NCBI RefSeq assembly: GCF_019431455.1
Contig: NZ_JAHYSR010000012.1
Location: 1-64,000 of the forward strand
Direction of reading: 5' to 3'
Length of the DNA: 64,000 bases
From: Paracoccus bogoriensis
GTDB taxonomy: Bacteria; Pseudomonadota; Alphaproteobacteria; Rhodobacterales; Rhodobacteraceae
Shown: one piece after another, positions 1 through 8,149 of the stretch
Layout of the letters: every line of letters starts with the position of its first letter
How positions within the stretch are numbered: position 1 is the stretch's first letter
Notes under the pieces: generated by a model
Told to the model about the DNA's origin: nothing
Database searches by the model: none
The model's input: the letters and a program-made list of their open reading frames with translations, nothing else
Position numbers and translations under genes: made by a program

Positions 1-273
1 TGATTGATGGCTTCGCGCCTGCGCCCATTGCTCACGCCGCCGAATAATGGCACACAAAAAGAGAACAAACTCGACTTGCGAGTGGCCCTAAAACAGGGGC
101 AGGTCGCCGATATTCCTGCCATCTTCCTATAACTCCTGAACTCCTGCAACCCCCGGGTCAACGCTTGGACGACCCGGCTCTATCGCTCCATCCAGTCGAG
201 CCACGGAGGATTGCCTGTCGCTTCCATGGCGCCGGGCGTTCAAAGCCCAAGCCGCATGGCGTGCAGGGCCATA
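1..273. other. Left-edge segment with no supported gene
   Basis: I find no convincing reading frame, RNA or repeat in the first 273 bases. The frames that start here run antisense to the lysozyme-inhibitor gene and have the arginine/histidine-rich composition typical of shadow frames in GC-rich DNA. The first 130 bases are less GC-rich than the rest and may be the promoter region of a gene lying to the left of the window. Confidence 0.4.
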
Positions 274-606
274 TCAGCCGGGCAGTGCGCGGCATTGCGA
301 CAGCAGGACGGTTTGTGCATCTTCGGGTCCGTAAGACAGCACGGCCATGTCGCCCTTGCCCCAGATTTCGTATCCGGCCTCACCCTCGCGGTAGCGCGCG
401 CCGGATGCCGAGCGGGCGATCCGCAGGATACGCAACCCACCCTCTATCCAGGCGACGGCCTGGGCATGCTCATCGGGGCCATTCACGTAGATGACGGGCA
501 GCGTCACGCCGCGTTCGCATTCATAGGTAACGCGCTGCAAGTCCGGGGTCTCGGCCAAGGCAGCCAACGGCAGCAGCAGGAACAGGGCGGCAAGGGCAGG
601 GCGCAT
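274..606 (-). CDS. MliC-like periplasmic C-type lysozyme inhibitor
   Basis: This is a 110-residue secreted protein. Residues 1-19 form a classical signal peptide (MRPALAALFLLLPLAALA followed by E). The mature part has the MliC/PliC pattern: an early YECERG motif, a later LSYGPEDA stretch, and two cysteines that could form the family disulfide. Such proteins inhibit C-type lysozymes in the periplasm. I chose the ATG at 606 because it begins the signal peptide; a longer frame upstream adds an unrelated basic stretch that overlaps the next gene. The acetyltransferase gene ends only 5 bp upstream, so the two are probably co-transcribed. The family assignment rests on short motifs and is moderately sure. 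Confidence 0.65.
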   Translation of the reverse strand: MRPALAALFLLLPLAALAETPDLQRVTYECERGVTLPVIYVNGPDEHAQAVAWIEGGLRILRIARSASGARYREGEAGYEIWGKGDMAVLSYGPEDAQTVLLSQCRALPG

Positions 607-611
607 CGGGG

Positions 612-1112
612 TCAGTCCAGCGCCAAGGTCATGAAGGTCGAATTGGGGTCGGGACGGTAATCCGCGAAGGGCGGGCATTCGACGAAGCCCTCGCTTGCAT
701 ACAGCTTGCGCGCGGGGGCAAAGCTGGGCTGCGCGCCGGTTTCCAGCGAGAGACGCGAGAACCCCCTCTGGCGGGCAATGGCGATCATGTGACGCAGCAG
801 CAGCCGCGACAGGCCGCGGCCGCGCGCTTCCGCCAGCACATGCATCGATTTGATCTCGGCCAGACCGCCGCCCAGATCGCTGAGTGCGCCCATCGCCAGC
901 GGCTCGTTCCCCTGTCGCAGCACGAAGAAGGCGATGTCCCGCGAAGCCAGCGCCTCGCGCGGCATCATGTGAATCGATTCGGGCGGCGTATCGGCATGCA
1001 TCGCCTGATGGTGACGCAGAAACAGCAGATCCAGTCCGGTTGCGCTGGGCGGTTCGGCCTGGATCGTCACGCCCTGCGGGAGTGGCGGCAGAGAGGGCTG
1101 GGGATAGGTCAT
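612..1112 (-). CDS. GNAT family N-acetyltransferase
   Basis: This 166-residue protein has the GNAT acetyl-CoA fold. The pyrophosphate-binding motif EARGRGLSRLLLRHM lies near residue 105, preceded by the beta-4 strand motif IKSMHV, and a C-terminal LYASEGF/FADY motif follows. The substrate cannot be read from the sequence; the overall pattern resembles small-molecule or peptide acetyltransferases of the YjhQ/ElaA sort. The ATG at 1112 (MTYPQPS) is preferred over an upstream start that would add 50 basic residues. It is divergent from the polyamine operon and probably shares a transcript with the lysozyme-inhibitor gene. Confidence 0.85.
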   Translation of the reverse strand: MTYPQPSLPPLPQGVTIQAEPPSATGLDLLFLRHHQAMHADTPPESIHMMPREALASRDIAFFVLRQGNEPLAMGALSDLGGGLAEIKSMHVLAEARGRGLSRLLLRHMIAIARQRGFSRLSLETGAQPSFAPARKLYASEGFVECPPFADYRPDPNSTFMTLALD

Positions 1113-1264
1113 GGCGCGCTTGACGGTTGCTGACGCGGCAAGCCTAGCCCTTTGGTGCCACCAGGTCCAGTCCGTCAAAGCCCTTGCAAAAGCGAGGCCA
1201 ACCCCTTGCGGCCCCCCGGCCCGCGTGGCTACCTTGCTTCCATACCGCAACAGCAGGGGCATTC

Positions 1265-1963
1265 ATGCGTATCGGCATCCTCCAATGCGGCCAGTCGCCC
1301 GCGCCGCTCAAGGACAGGCTCGGCGACTACCCCGACATGTTCATTCAACTTCTGGGCGGTCGGGGATTCGAGTTCAACACCTGGCATGTCGAGGCCATGG
1401 ACTTTCCCGACGACGTTCATGACGCGGATGGCTGGCTTCTGACGGGCTCGCGCCACGGTGTCTATGAAGATCACGCCTTCATCCCGCCGCTTGAGGCGTT
1501 CATCCGCCGCGCCTATGGGGCGGGCGTGCCGCTGGTCGGCATCTGCTTCGGTCATCAGATCATCGCGCAGGCCCTGGGCGGGCGCGTCGTGAAATATCCG
1601 GGTGGCTGGGCGGTCGGCACACAGGATTACGATTTCGACGGCCAGACCTTGACCTTGAACGCCTGGCATCAGGATCAGGTCGTCGATCTGCCTCCGGGCG
1701 CCCGTGTCATCGCGCGCAATGCCCACTGCCAGGCCGCGGCGCTGATCTATGACGACCGCGCCTTGACCGTGCAGGCCCATCCCGAATTCACCGATGATTT
1801 CATCCGCGGGCTGATGGAAACGCGCGCCAAGGGAATCGTGCCGGACGATCTGCTGGACGGGGCGGGGCGCCGCATGGGCACGCCCAAGGATTCGGCGCTG
1901 CTGGCCGACAGGATCGAAGCGTTCTTCAAGGCGCCCCGCGTCCTGCAGGAGGGCGCGGCATGA
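1265..1963 (+). CDS. Class I glutamine amidotransferase, first gene of the gamma-glutamyl-polyamine operon
   Basis: This is a 232-residue class I amidotransferase domain standing alone. The nucleophile elbow GICFGHQ places Cys at residue 94, and QAHPEF supplies His172 and Glu174, so the catalytic triad is complete. It is translationally coupled (ATGA overlap) to a glutamine synthetase-like ligase and an FAD oxidase. By position it could hydrolyse gamma-glutamyl-GABA, as PuuD does. However, PuuD proteins are a distinct class I subfamily, and this protein looks more like the stand-alone GMP-synthase-type amidotransferases (MRIGILQCG start). The specific role is therefore inferred from context. 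The ATG at 1265 begins the first beta strand of the fold. Confidence 0.8.
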   Translation: MRIGILQCGQSPAPLKDRLGDYPDMFIQLLGGRGFEFNTWHVEAMDFPDDVHDADGWLLTGSRHGVYEDHAFIPPLEAFIRRAYGAGVPLVGICFGHQIIAQALGGRVVKYPGGWAVGTQDYDFDGQTLTLNAWHQDQVVDLPPGARVIARNAHCQAAALIYDDRALTVQAHPEFTDDFIRGLMETRAKGIVPDDLLDGAGRRMGTPKDSALLADRIEAFFKAPRVLQEGAA

Positions 1964-3315
1964 GCGACTGGACTCAGAAGGCCCCGCAGGCGGTGCGCGA
2001 CTTCATGGCGGGCCGGCGGCTCGACGAAGTGGAATGTATCGTCGCCGACATCGCGGGCGTGGCGCGGGGCAAGGCGATGCCGGCCTCGAAGTTCGCGCGG
2101 CAGGAACGGTTCTACCTGCCGAACTCGATCTTTCTGCAGACGATCACGGGGGGGTGGGCCGATAACCCCACGGGCGCCTTCACCGAACCCGACATGATCC
2201 TGACGCCCGATTACTCGACCGCCACGGCCGCGCCATGGACGGCGGACTGGACCGTGCAGATCATCCACGACGTGATGGATCAACAGGGCAATCCTGTGCC
2301 GATCGCGCCGCGCAACGTGCTCAAGCGCGTCGTGCGCCTGTATGAAGAGCGCGGCTGGAAGCCCGTTGTCGCCCCCGAGATGGAGTTTTTCCTGGTCGCG
2401 CGCAACATCGACCCCAACCAGCCGATCATCCCGCCCATGGGCCGCACAGGCCGTCGTGCGGCGGCCCGGCAGGCCTATTCCATGTCGGCAGTGGACGAAT
2501 ACGGCAAGGTCATCGACGATATCTACGATTTCGCCGAGGCGCAGGGCTTCGAGATCGACGGCATCCTGCAGGAGGGCGGTGCGGGCCAGGTCGAGATCAA
2601 CCTCAATCACGGCGATCCGGTGGCGCTGGCAGACGAGATCTTCTATTTCAAGCGTCTCATCCGCGAGGCCGCGCTGCGCCATGACTGCTTTGCCACCTTC
2701 ATGGCCAAGCCCATCGAGAACGAGCCTGGCAGCGCCATGCATATCCACCATTCGGTCGTGGACATGGCGACCGGGCGGAACCTGTTCTCGGACGACCAAG
2801 GGCGCGAGACGCCGGCCTTTCTGCATTTCATTGCCGGGATGCAGCGGCACCTGCCGGCCGTGATCGCGCTGTTGGCCCCCTATGTGAACAGCTATCGCCG
2901 CTATGTCCCGGACTTCGCGGCGCCGATCAATCTGGAATGGGGCCGCGACAACCGCACGACCGGCCTGCGCGTGCCGGTCTCTGGCCCCGAAGCGCGGCGT
3001 CTGGAAAACCGGCTGGCGGGGATGGATTGCAACCCCTATCTGGGCATCGCGGCCAGTCTGGCCTGCGGCTATCTGGGCCTGATCGAGGCCGAGAATCCGC
3101 GCGCCGAATGTCTTGGCGACGCCTATATGTCCGAGGACGAACTGCCCTATAATCTGGGTGATGCCCTGGACCTTCTGTCGGAAAGCGAACGCGTGCGCGA
3201 GGTTCTGGGCGGTGAGTTCTGCGCCGTTTACGAGGCGGTCAAGCGGCTGGAATACAAGGAGTTCCTGCAGGTCATCAGTCCGTGGGAACGCGAGCATCTG
3301 CTGTTGAACGTATGA
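1960..3315 (+). CDS. puuA: Glutamine synthetase family ligase, probable gamma-glutamylputrescine synthetase
   Basis: This 451-residue protein belongs to the glutamine synthetase superfamily. It carries the catalytic motifs of the family: APEMEFF (metal ligands, near residue 140), EGGAGQVEINL, and a GSAMHIHHS motif for ATP and metal. NLEWGRDNRTTGLRVP covers the substrate-binding arginine region. It lacks the adenylylation loop of true GlnA. Together with the neighbouring FAD oxidase it fits the first step of the gamma-glutamylated putrescine pathway, ligating glutamate to an amine with ATP. A ligase for another amine (isopropylamine, ethanolamine or spermidine) is possible. A strong GCAGGAGG ribosome-binding site precedes the ATG, which overlaps the previous stop as ATGA. 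Confidence 0.8.
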   Translation: MSDWTQKAPQAVRDFMAGRRLDEVECIVADIAGVARGKAMPASKFARQERFYLPNSIFLQTITGGWADNPTGAFTEPDMILTPDYSTATAAPWTADWTVQIIHDVMDQQGNPVPIAPRNVLKRVVRLYEERGWKPVVAPEMEFFLVARNIDPNQPIIPPMGRTGRRAAARQAYSMSAVDEYGKVIDDIYDFAEAQGFEIDGILQEGGAGQVEINLNHGDPVALADEIFYFKRLIREAALRHDCFATFMAKPIENEPGSAMHIHHSVVDMATGRNLFSDDQGRETPAFLHFIAGMQRHLPAVIALLAPYVNSYRRYVPDFAAPINLEWGRDNRTTGLRVPVSGPEARRLENRLAGMDCNPYLGIAASLACGYLGLIEAENPRAECLGDAYMSEDELPYNLGDALDLLSESERVREVLGGEFCAVYEAVKRLEYKEFLQVISPWEREHLLLNV

Positions 3316-4619
3316 ACCTTCTGCATCTGAACGACCGGCCCGGCGCCTATCCGCCCAGCCTCTATGCCGCCGAGGTGACAGCGGATCTGCGACCCTCGCT
3401 GATGGGCGAGGCGCGGGCCGATGTCGCGGTGGTCGGGGCGGGCTATACCGGGCTGTCGGCGGCGCTGCATCTGGCGCGGCGCGGCTATCGGGTGGTCGTT
3501 CTCGAGGCGCAGCGCGTGGGCTTTGGCGCGTCGGGACGCAATGGCGGGCAGATCGGCAGCGGCCAGCGGCAGGATGTGGATTGGCTGGAGGCGCGGCTTG
3601 GTCCGCAGATGGCGCGCCGCCTTTGGGATCTGGCCGAAGAAGCCAAGGCCCTGACCCGCCAGATCGCTTCCGAGGCGGGCGTTCCGGTCCGCGAAGGCAT
3701 CGCCCATGCGTGCCGCAACCGGACCGAGATCGACCATGCCCGCCAGATGGCCGACCACCTTGCCGCCCGCTACGACTACCCTCATGTCGAGATGCTGGAC
3801 CGTGACGCGCTGGCCCATGCGCTTGGAAGCGCGGCCTATGAGGGCGGCGATCTGGACCGGGGCGCGGGGCATGTGCAGCCCCTGTCATTGGTGCTGGGCC
3901 TGGCCCGTCTGGCCGAGGCGGCGGGCGCGGTCATCCATGAACGCTCCGAGGTCGCGCGGATCGACCATGCCTCCCGCGCAGGCCAGGCCAGCCGGATCAT
4001 CACGGACCAAGGCACGCTGCGCGCCGATCATGTGATCCTGGCGTGTAACGGCTATCTGGGCAGCCTTGACCGCGGCATCGCGGCCCGCGTCATGCCGATC
4101 AACAACTACATCGTCGCAACCCGCCCCCTTGGCGATGACTTCCCCGAGATCCTGCCCGAACGGATCGCGGTGGCCGACACGAAATTCGTCGTGAACTACT
4201 GGCGGCTGGATGATCAGCGACGGCTGGTCTTTGGCGGCGGCGAGACCGTGACCTATCGTTTTCCCCGCGATATCGCCGCCGTCGTTCGCCCGCATCTGCT
4301 GGCGGTCTATCCCCAGCTTGACGGGGTCGAACTGACTCATGCCTGGGGCGGCACGCTGGCCATCACCATGAACCGGATGCCCTGTTTCGCCCGGCCTGCG
4401 CCGAACTGCCTGTCGGCCAGCGGCTTTTCCGGCCATGGCGTCGCGCTGGCCCATCTGGCCGGACGCCTGATGGCCGAAGCCGTTGCGGGGCAGGCGGAAC
4501 GCTTTGACGTGATGGCCTCGGTACCGGTGCGGCCTTTTCCGGGCGGCGCGATGCTGCGTCAGCCGCTGCTGGTGGCAGGCATGGCGTGGTATGGGCTGCG
4601 CGACCGGCTGGGGTTCTAA
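3312..4619 (+). CDS. puuB: FAD-dependent oxidoreductase, probable gamma-glutamylputrescine oxidase
   Basis: This 435-residue D-amino-acid-oxidase-type flavoprotein has the FAD-binding motif VVGAGYTGLSAALHLARRG at about residues 40-58. FGASGRNGGQIGSGQ follows and is typical of PuuB-like oxidases. GFSGHGVALAHLAGR near residue 380 forms the second FAD contact. It should oxidise the primary amine of the gamma-glutamylated polyamine to an aldehyde with release of ammonia and H2O2. The ATG overlaps the ligase stop as ATGA, so the three genes are translationally coupled. No aldehyde dehydrogenase (PuuC) or permease (PuuP) is in the window. The 3' end overlaps the convergent terB-like gene by 4 bp. 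Confidence 0.8.
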   Translation: MNLLHLNDRPGAYPPSLYAAEVTADLRPSLMGEARADVAVVGAGYTGLSAALHLARRGYRVVVLEAQRVGFGASGRNGGQIGSGQRQDVDWLEARLGPQMARRLWDLAEEAKALTRQIASEAGVPVREGIAHACRNRTEIDHARQMADHLAARYDYPHVEMLDRDALAHALGSAAYEGGDLDRGAGHVQPLSLVLGLARLAEAAGAVIHERSEVARIDHASRAGQASRIITDQGTLRADHVILACNGYLGSLDRGIAARVMPINNYIVATRPLGDDFPEILPERIAVADTKFVVNYWRLDDQRRLVFGGGETVTYRFPRDIAAVVRPHLLAVYPQLDGVELTHAWGGTLAITMNRMPCFARPAPNCLSASGFSGHGVALAHLAGRLMAEAVAGQAERFDVMASVPVRPFPGGAMLRQPLLVAGMAWYGLRDRLGF

Positions 4620-5077
4620 TCGCGGGGCAGGCCCATCCGATCCAGCACCTGCAGGCGGATCTGGCCGTTCTCGCGGTCGGTCACACCCAGAAGCCCCGCG
4701 ACCAGGCGGATCAGGCTTTCCTCGTCCGGGCCGCGCGTGTTGTCGGCATAGGCAACCTCCCACATGGCGGCCAGAATGCCCGCGCGATCCTCCAGCGCGA
4801 TGCGGTCCTTGATCTGGCGGGTAAAGCGGACCGTGTCGGCAGCCTCGGCCTCGATTTCTTCGGCCTGAAGGCGGCGGGCAGCGGCCTCTTGCGGGGTCAG
4901 CCCACGGCGGCAGGCCAGAACGCGGTCTATGCGCCTGCGCTCGGCTTCGTCATAGTGATCGTCGGCGCGCGCCACCCGCACCAGAAGTGCGGCGATGGCC
5001 AGTTCCGCATCCTCGCCCCGAAGAGGCGGGGCGGGCGGCGTGTCGCCCATCAGGCGGTTGAGAAGATCCCTGAACAT
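4616..5077 (-). CDS. TerB family protein (tellurite-resistance-type helical domain)
   Basis: This is a 153-residue soluble, mostly helical protein. The pattern LAIAALLVRVARADDHYDEAE, then a second arm IEAEAADTVRFTRQIKD and MWEVAYADNTRGPDEE, matches the TerB/DjlA-N fold, in which acidic residues bind metal. Tellurite resistance is only the family label; stand-alone TerB proteins of this type are common in alphaproteobacteria and have no firm role. The stop overlaps the 3' end of the convergent oxidase gene. The DUF1330-like gene ends 4 bp upstream of its start, so these two are likely one transcript. Confidence 0.75.
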   Translation of the reverse strand: MFRDLLNRLMGDTPPAPPLRGEDAELAIAALLVRVARADDHYDEAERRRIDRVLACRRGLTPQEAAARRLQAEEIEAEAADTVRFTRQIKDRIALEDRAGILAAMWEVAYADNTRGPDEESLIRLVAGLLGVTDRENGQIRLQVLDRMGLPRD

Positions 5078-5081
5078 CGCG

Positions 5082-5393
5082 CTAGCGGCCCCCGTTCCCG
5101 CCCACGGCGCAGCCTTCGACGATTAGCACATCTGCGACCGGGACCAGAGCGCGCAGCACCCTGCCTGCCGGCCAGGCGGAACCGTGATAGCGGGCGCGGG
5201 CCGCCTTGACGCCGGGAAACCCGATCACCACGCTGCGGGGGCGGGCCGTGCCCTCGACCGCTTCCTGTGGCTCGGCGCGCTGGAGAAAACGCGCGCCGTA
5301 TCCAGCGAAGGCTGCCGTCTTGGCCGCGCGACAGGGGTCATGGGCGGCGGGGTCGTCGATCGTCACATGCGCGATCCAATGGCGCTTGGGCAT
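5082..5393 (-). CDS. DUF1330-type small protein
   Basis: This 103-residue protein begins MPKRHWIAHVTIDDP. It continues with the ferredoxin-like pattern of the DUF1330 family: an N-terminal strand, a helix with conserved Tyr (AFAGYGARFL), then VIGFPGVKAARARYHG. DUF1330 proteins are small dimeric alpha/beta-barrel proteins of unknown function. The ATG at 5393 was chosen because the longer frame upstream adds an arginine-rich non-family stretch. It is followed after 4 bp by the TerB-like gene. Confidence 0.65.
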   Translation of the reverse strand: MPKRHWIAHVTIDDPAAHDPCRAAKTAAFAGYGARFLQRAEPQEAVEGTARPRSVVIGFPGVKAARARYHGSAWPAGRVLRALVPVADVLIVEGCAVGGNGGR

Positions 5394-5487
5394 GGTTCCT
5401 CCGGGTCGGGCGAGCCGGAGATGACCCGCCGATCCGACAACGGTGACGCCCCTGCGCGCGTTCCGCAACCGCGCGAAGTTGCCGCCC

Positions 5488-6393
5488 CTAGTAGCGTTGC
5501 GGGACGTAAAGCTCGCGCGGCAGCACCTCGCGTTCGTAATCGGGGTTGAACACCCGCTGGGGCAGCGAGATCGGCTCGTGCGGCACCTCCTCATAGGGGA
5601 TCTGGTCCAGAAGGTGGCTGATGCAGTTCAGCCGGGCGCGCTTCTTGTCGTTGCCCGGCACGATATACCACGGCGCCTCGGGGATGTTCGTGCGCTCGAA
5701 CATCTCTTCCTTGGCCTTGGTATAGGCCTCCCACCGGACACGGGATTGCAGGTCCATCGGCGACAGCTTCCACTGTTTCAGCGGGTCGTGGATGCGCATG
5801 AGAAAACGCATCTGTTGCTCTTCATCTGTGATCGAGAACCAGTATTTGACCAGCCTGATGCCCGAACGCACCAGCATTCGTTCAAATTCGGGCACGTCCT
5901 GAAAGAACTGTTCGACCTGATCTTCGGTCGCAAAGCCCATCACGCGCTCGACGCCCGCGCGGTTATACCAGCTGCGGTCGAACAGCACGATCTCGCCCCC
6001 TGCCGGCAGGTGGGGGACATAGCGCTGGAAATACCATTGCGTCTTTTCGCGGTCCGATGGCGCGGGCAGGGCGACGACACGCGCCACGCGGGGGTTCAGC
6101 CGCTGCGTGATGCGCTTTATCGCACCGCCCTTTCCGGCGCTGTCTCGACCCTCGAAGATGACGACGACCTTTTCCTTGTGATGGCTGACCCAGTCCTGCA
6201 GCCGGATCAGTTCGGATTGCAGCCGCAAAAGCTCGGTGAAGTAAAGCTTGCGGTCCATCTGGTCGGGGTGATGGCTGCGATAGATGCGCCGGATCTCCTC
6301 CGAGAGGACGGCATCCTCAAGCTCGATCTCGACATCTTCGTCCAGCGTCTCTTGCAGTTCGGCGGCCAGCCAATCCTTGGCGCTGTCGTCCAT
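5488..6393 (-). CDS. ppk2: Polyphosphate kinase 2
   Basis: This 301-residue single-domain PPK2 uses polyphosphate to phosphorylate nucleotides, typically NDP or NMP. Visible motifs are the Walker A GRDSAGKGG near residue 90, followed by the TQRLNPR region, the Walker B FDRSWYNRAGVE near 140, and the lid with the basic segment PLKQWKLSPMD. The length fits the one-domain PPK2 class. I chose the ATG at 6393 because AGGAGA lies 6-7 bases upstream of it, whereas the 5-residue longer form would need a GTG. It is transcribed towards the DUF1330/terB pair with a 94-bp gap. Confidence 0.93.
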   Translation of the reverse strand: MDDSAKDWLAAELQETLDEDVEIELEDAVLSEEIRRIYRSHHPDQMDRKLYFTELLRLQSELIRLQDWVSHHKEKVVVIFEGRDSAGKGGAIKRITQRLNPRVARVVALPAPSDREKTQWYFQRYVPHLPAGGEIVLFDRSWYNRAGVERVMGFATEDQVEQFFQDVPEFERMLVRSGIRLVKYWFSITDEEQQMRFLMRIHDPLKQWKLSPMDLQSRVRWEAYTKAKEEMFERTNIPEAPWYIVPGNDKKRARLNCISHLLDQIPYEEVPHEPISLPQRVFNPDYEREVLPRELYVPQRY

Positions 6394-6451
6394 CCTTGTC
6401 TCCTGCACAGGGGTTTGCGGCTTGGTAAGGCGCTATGGTAACGGTTTTGCG

Positions 6452-6940
6452 TCAGCCCCCGTGCCCGGCGAAAAGCCGCGCGCATTCCGGCGTCATCGCC
6501 AGCACCATGCCCCCGCCGCGCGGGTTGTCCACCGTGCCGCACCATTGCCCCGAGGTCGAGAACAGGCTTTTCGTCCCCCGCGCAGGGCGATAGGCGACGC
6601 GCCGCCCGTTCACGTCGAAGAGGTTCAGCACGCCCCCCGCATTCGGCGCGTAATAGCCCAGAACGTCGCCATGTGCGGTCAGGATCAGCCGGTTTTCGTT
6701 CGCGGGGTTCGTGGGGCGGTTTTGCCAGACCGATGTGCCATTCGCGGTGTTTGCACCTGAATTCCACGCGGCATGGGGCGCATTGCCGGGTCGGGTCGGG
6801 CTGTTGGCCGGGTGGCCCGGCCCCAGTTCAAAGGGCAATAGCCTTTGGTCCAGGATGATCAGCGCCGCATCGGCCGCAGCCTTTTGCGGCGACAGCGTCA
6901 GGGCCAGCGCGGAAAGGATGAACAAGAGCTTTACGGTCAT
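6452..6940 (-). CDS. Secreted protein of unknown function
   Basis: This is a 162-residue protein with a clear signal peptide (MTVKLLFILSALALTLSPQKAAA). The mature part has two cysteines (SGQWCGTV and TPECARLF) that may form a disulfide, and a repeated Asn/Pro/Gly-rich segment around residues 45-80. I do not recognise a family. The Asn-rich middle and the C-terminal beta-like pattern suggest a small periplasmic beta protein. It lies 31 bp downstream of the threonine-phosphate decarboxylase gene on the same strand. A link to cobalamin is only positional. Confidence 0.6.
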   Translation of the reverse strand: MTVKLLFILSALALTLSPQKAAADAALIILDQRLLPFELGPGHPANSPTRPGNAPHAAWNSGANTANGTSVWQNRPTNPANENRLILTAHGDVLGYYAPNAGGVLNLFDVNGRRVAYRPARGTKSLFSTSGQWCGTVDNPRGGGMVLAMTPECARLFAGHGG

Positions 6941-6971
6941 GCCACCATCCTGCCTGCCGAAGAGAAGTTTG

Positions 6972-7934
6972 TCAGCCGCGCAACGCATCGGCCACGCGGT
7001 CGCGTTCCTCGCGCGAGCCGGGGATGCCAAGACGCAGCCAGCGGCCCGACCACGGAAAACGCCGCGACCAGATCCGGGCGCGAGCCAGCCTGTCCTGTGC
7101 GGCGCCTGCGTCGGGGGTTGCGTAAAGCCGGAAGAGATGCGTGCCGCCCACACAATCCCAGCCCGCGCGCGACGCCTGGATGTCCAGCCACAGACCGGCC
7201 TCGCTGTGATAGACGATCGTCTCGTCCGCAAAGGCACGGTCGGCCATCGCCAGGGCGCCGATCTCCAACGCGGGGCCGCTGACGGACCAAGGGCCCGCAA
7301 TCTGGCGCAGGGCGTCCAGGGTTTCGGGGCGCGCCAGAGCAAACCCCAGGCGCAGCCCCGCCAGACCCCAGAACTTGCCGAAACTGCGCAGGATCACGGC
7401 GTTGTCCGGGATGGCGCGGGCCAGAGACAGGTCGGGGCGCGGATCGGCGAAGCTTTCATCCACGATGAGGCGTCCGACCTTGGCGGCCAGCCGGGCCAGA
7501 GCCTCGGGCGGCCATTCGCGGCCATCGGGATTGTTGGGATTCACCACCACGGCCAGATCGGCGCCTTGCATCTGGTGCGGATCGGCCAGGCGCGTGACCT
7601 GCCATCCCGCCGCTGCAAGGCTGGCGCCGTGTTCGTTGTAGCTGGGCCACAGGATTGCCGCGCGACCGGGGCGGTCCAGGCGGGGCAGGGCCTGGATGGC
7701 CGCCGTCGCACCTGCCATCGGCAGGACGTGATCGGGCGGGCAGCCGAACCAGGACGCGGCCTCTTGGATCAGGCGCGATTCGGCCTCAAGCCCCGGCAGT
7801 GCGGTCCAGCTTTGGGCCGAGAGCGACGGAACCGGCCAGGGGTTGCGGTTGATTCCTGTGGACAAGTCGATCCAGTCATCGCCGCCAAAGCGCGCCCGCG
7901 CCACGTCCAGATCGCCTCCATGATCCCGCTTCAT
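6972..7934 (-). CDS. cobC: L-threonine-O-3-phosphate decarboxylase
   Basis: This 320-residue fold-type I PLP enzyme makes (R)-1-amino-2-propanol phosphate for the cobalamin nucleotide loop (called CobC in Pseudomonas nomenclature and CobD in Salmonella). Key motifs are DLSTGINRNPWP near residue 23, VVVNPNNPDGR near 130, VDESF at 158-162 with the PLP-binding Asp159, and SFGKFWGLAGLRLG with PLP Lys187. The start at 7934 gives MKRDHGGDL, the typical beginning of the family. The usual partner CbiB (adenosylcobinamide-phosphate synthase) is not adjacent, which is unusual. Confidence 0.9.
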   Translation of the reverse strand: MKRDHGGDLDVARARFGGDDWIDLSTGINRNPWPVPSLSAQSWTALPGLEAESRLIQEAASWFGCPPDHVLPMAGATAAIQALPRLDRPGRAAILWPSYNEHGASLAAAGWQVTRLADPHQMQGADLAVVVNPNNPDGREWPPEALARLAAKVGRLIVDESFADPRPDLSLARAIPDNAVILRSFGKFWGLAGLRLGFALARPETLDALRQIAGPWSVSGPALEIGALAMADRAFADETIVYHSEAGLWLDIQASRAGWDCVGGTHLFRLYATPDAGAAQDRLARARIWSRRFPWSGRWLRLGIPGSREERDRVADALRG

Positions 7935-8000
7935 CCCTGCGATCCTGCTCTTGCTCTGGGTTATGCACAGCCCCTGCTGCTAGGACGCAATCTGTCCACA
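7857..8000. other. Three DnaA-box-like 9-mers near an AT-rich tract
   Basis: Three sequences resembling the DnaA box TTATNCACA fall within 145 bp: TTGTCCACA on the minus strand at 7857-7865, TTATGCACA on the plus strand at 7961-7969, and CTGTCCACA at 7992-8000. An AT-rich tract follows at 8008-8030. The cluster could bind DnaA as a titration or regulatory site. One box lies inside the cobC coding sequence, and no replication gene is nearby, so I do not claim an origin. Confidence 0.25.
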
Positions 8001-8149
8001 GGCAATGCGTTAACGAAATTTTACTTTACACCCGACGGAAAGCCGCACACGATATATGGTAAGAACATTCCGGCGACCCCGCCTGATCTAGCGGCGTTGC
8101 CATAAGGCTAGCGGCAGCAGAACCGCATCCGGCGAAGGACAAGGCAGGC

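Noticed and set aside
1747-3888. 713-residue open frame on the minus strand
   Set aside because: It runs antisense to the amidotransferase, ligase and oxidase genes, is rich in Arg, Pro, His and Gly, and has no ribosome-binding site. High-GC genes often leave such open frames on the other strand.
7857-8030. Chromosomal replication origin
   Set aside because: DnaA-box-like sequences occur, but no replication or partition genes are near, and one box lies inside cobC. Kept only as a low-interest regulatory cluster.
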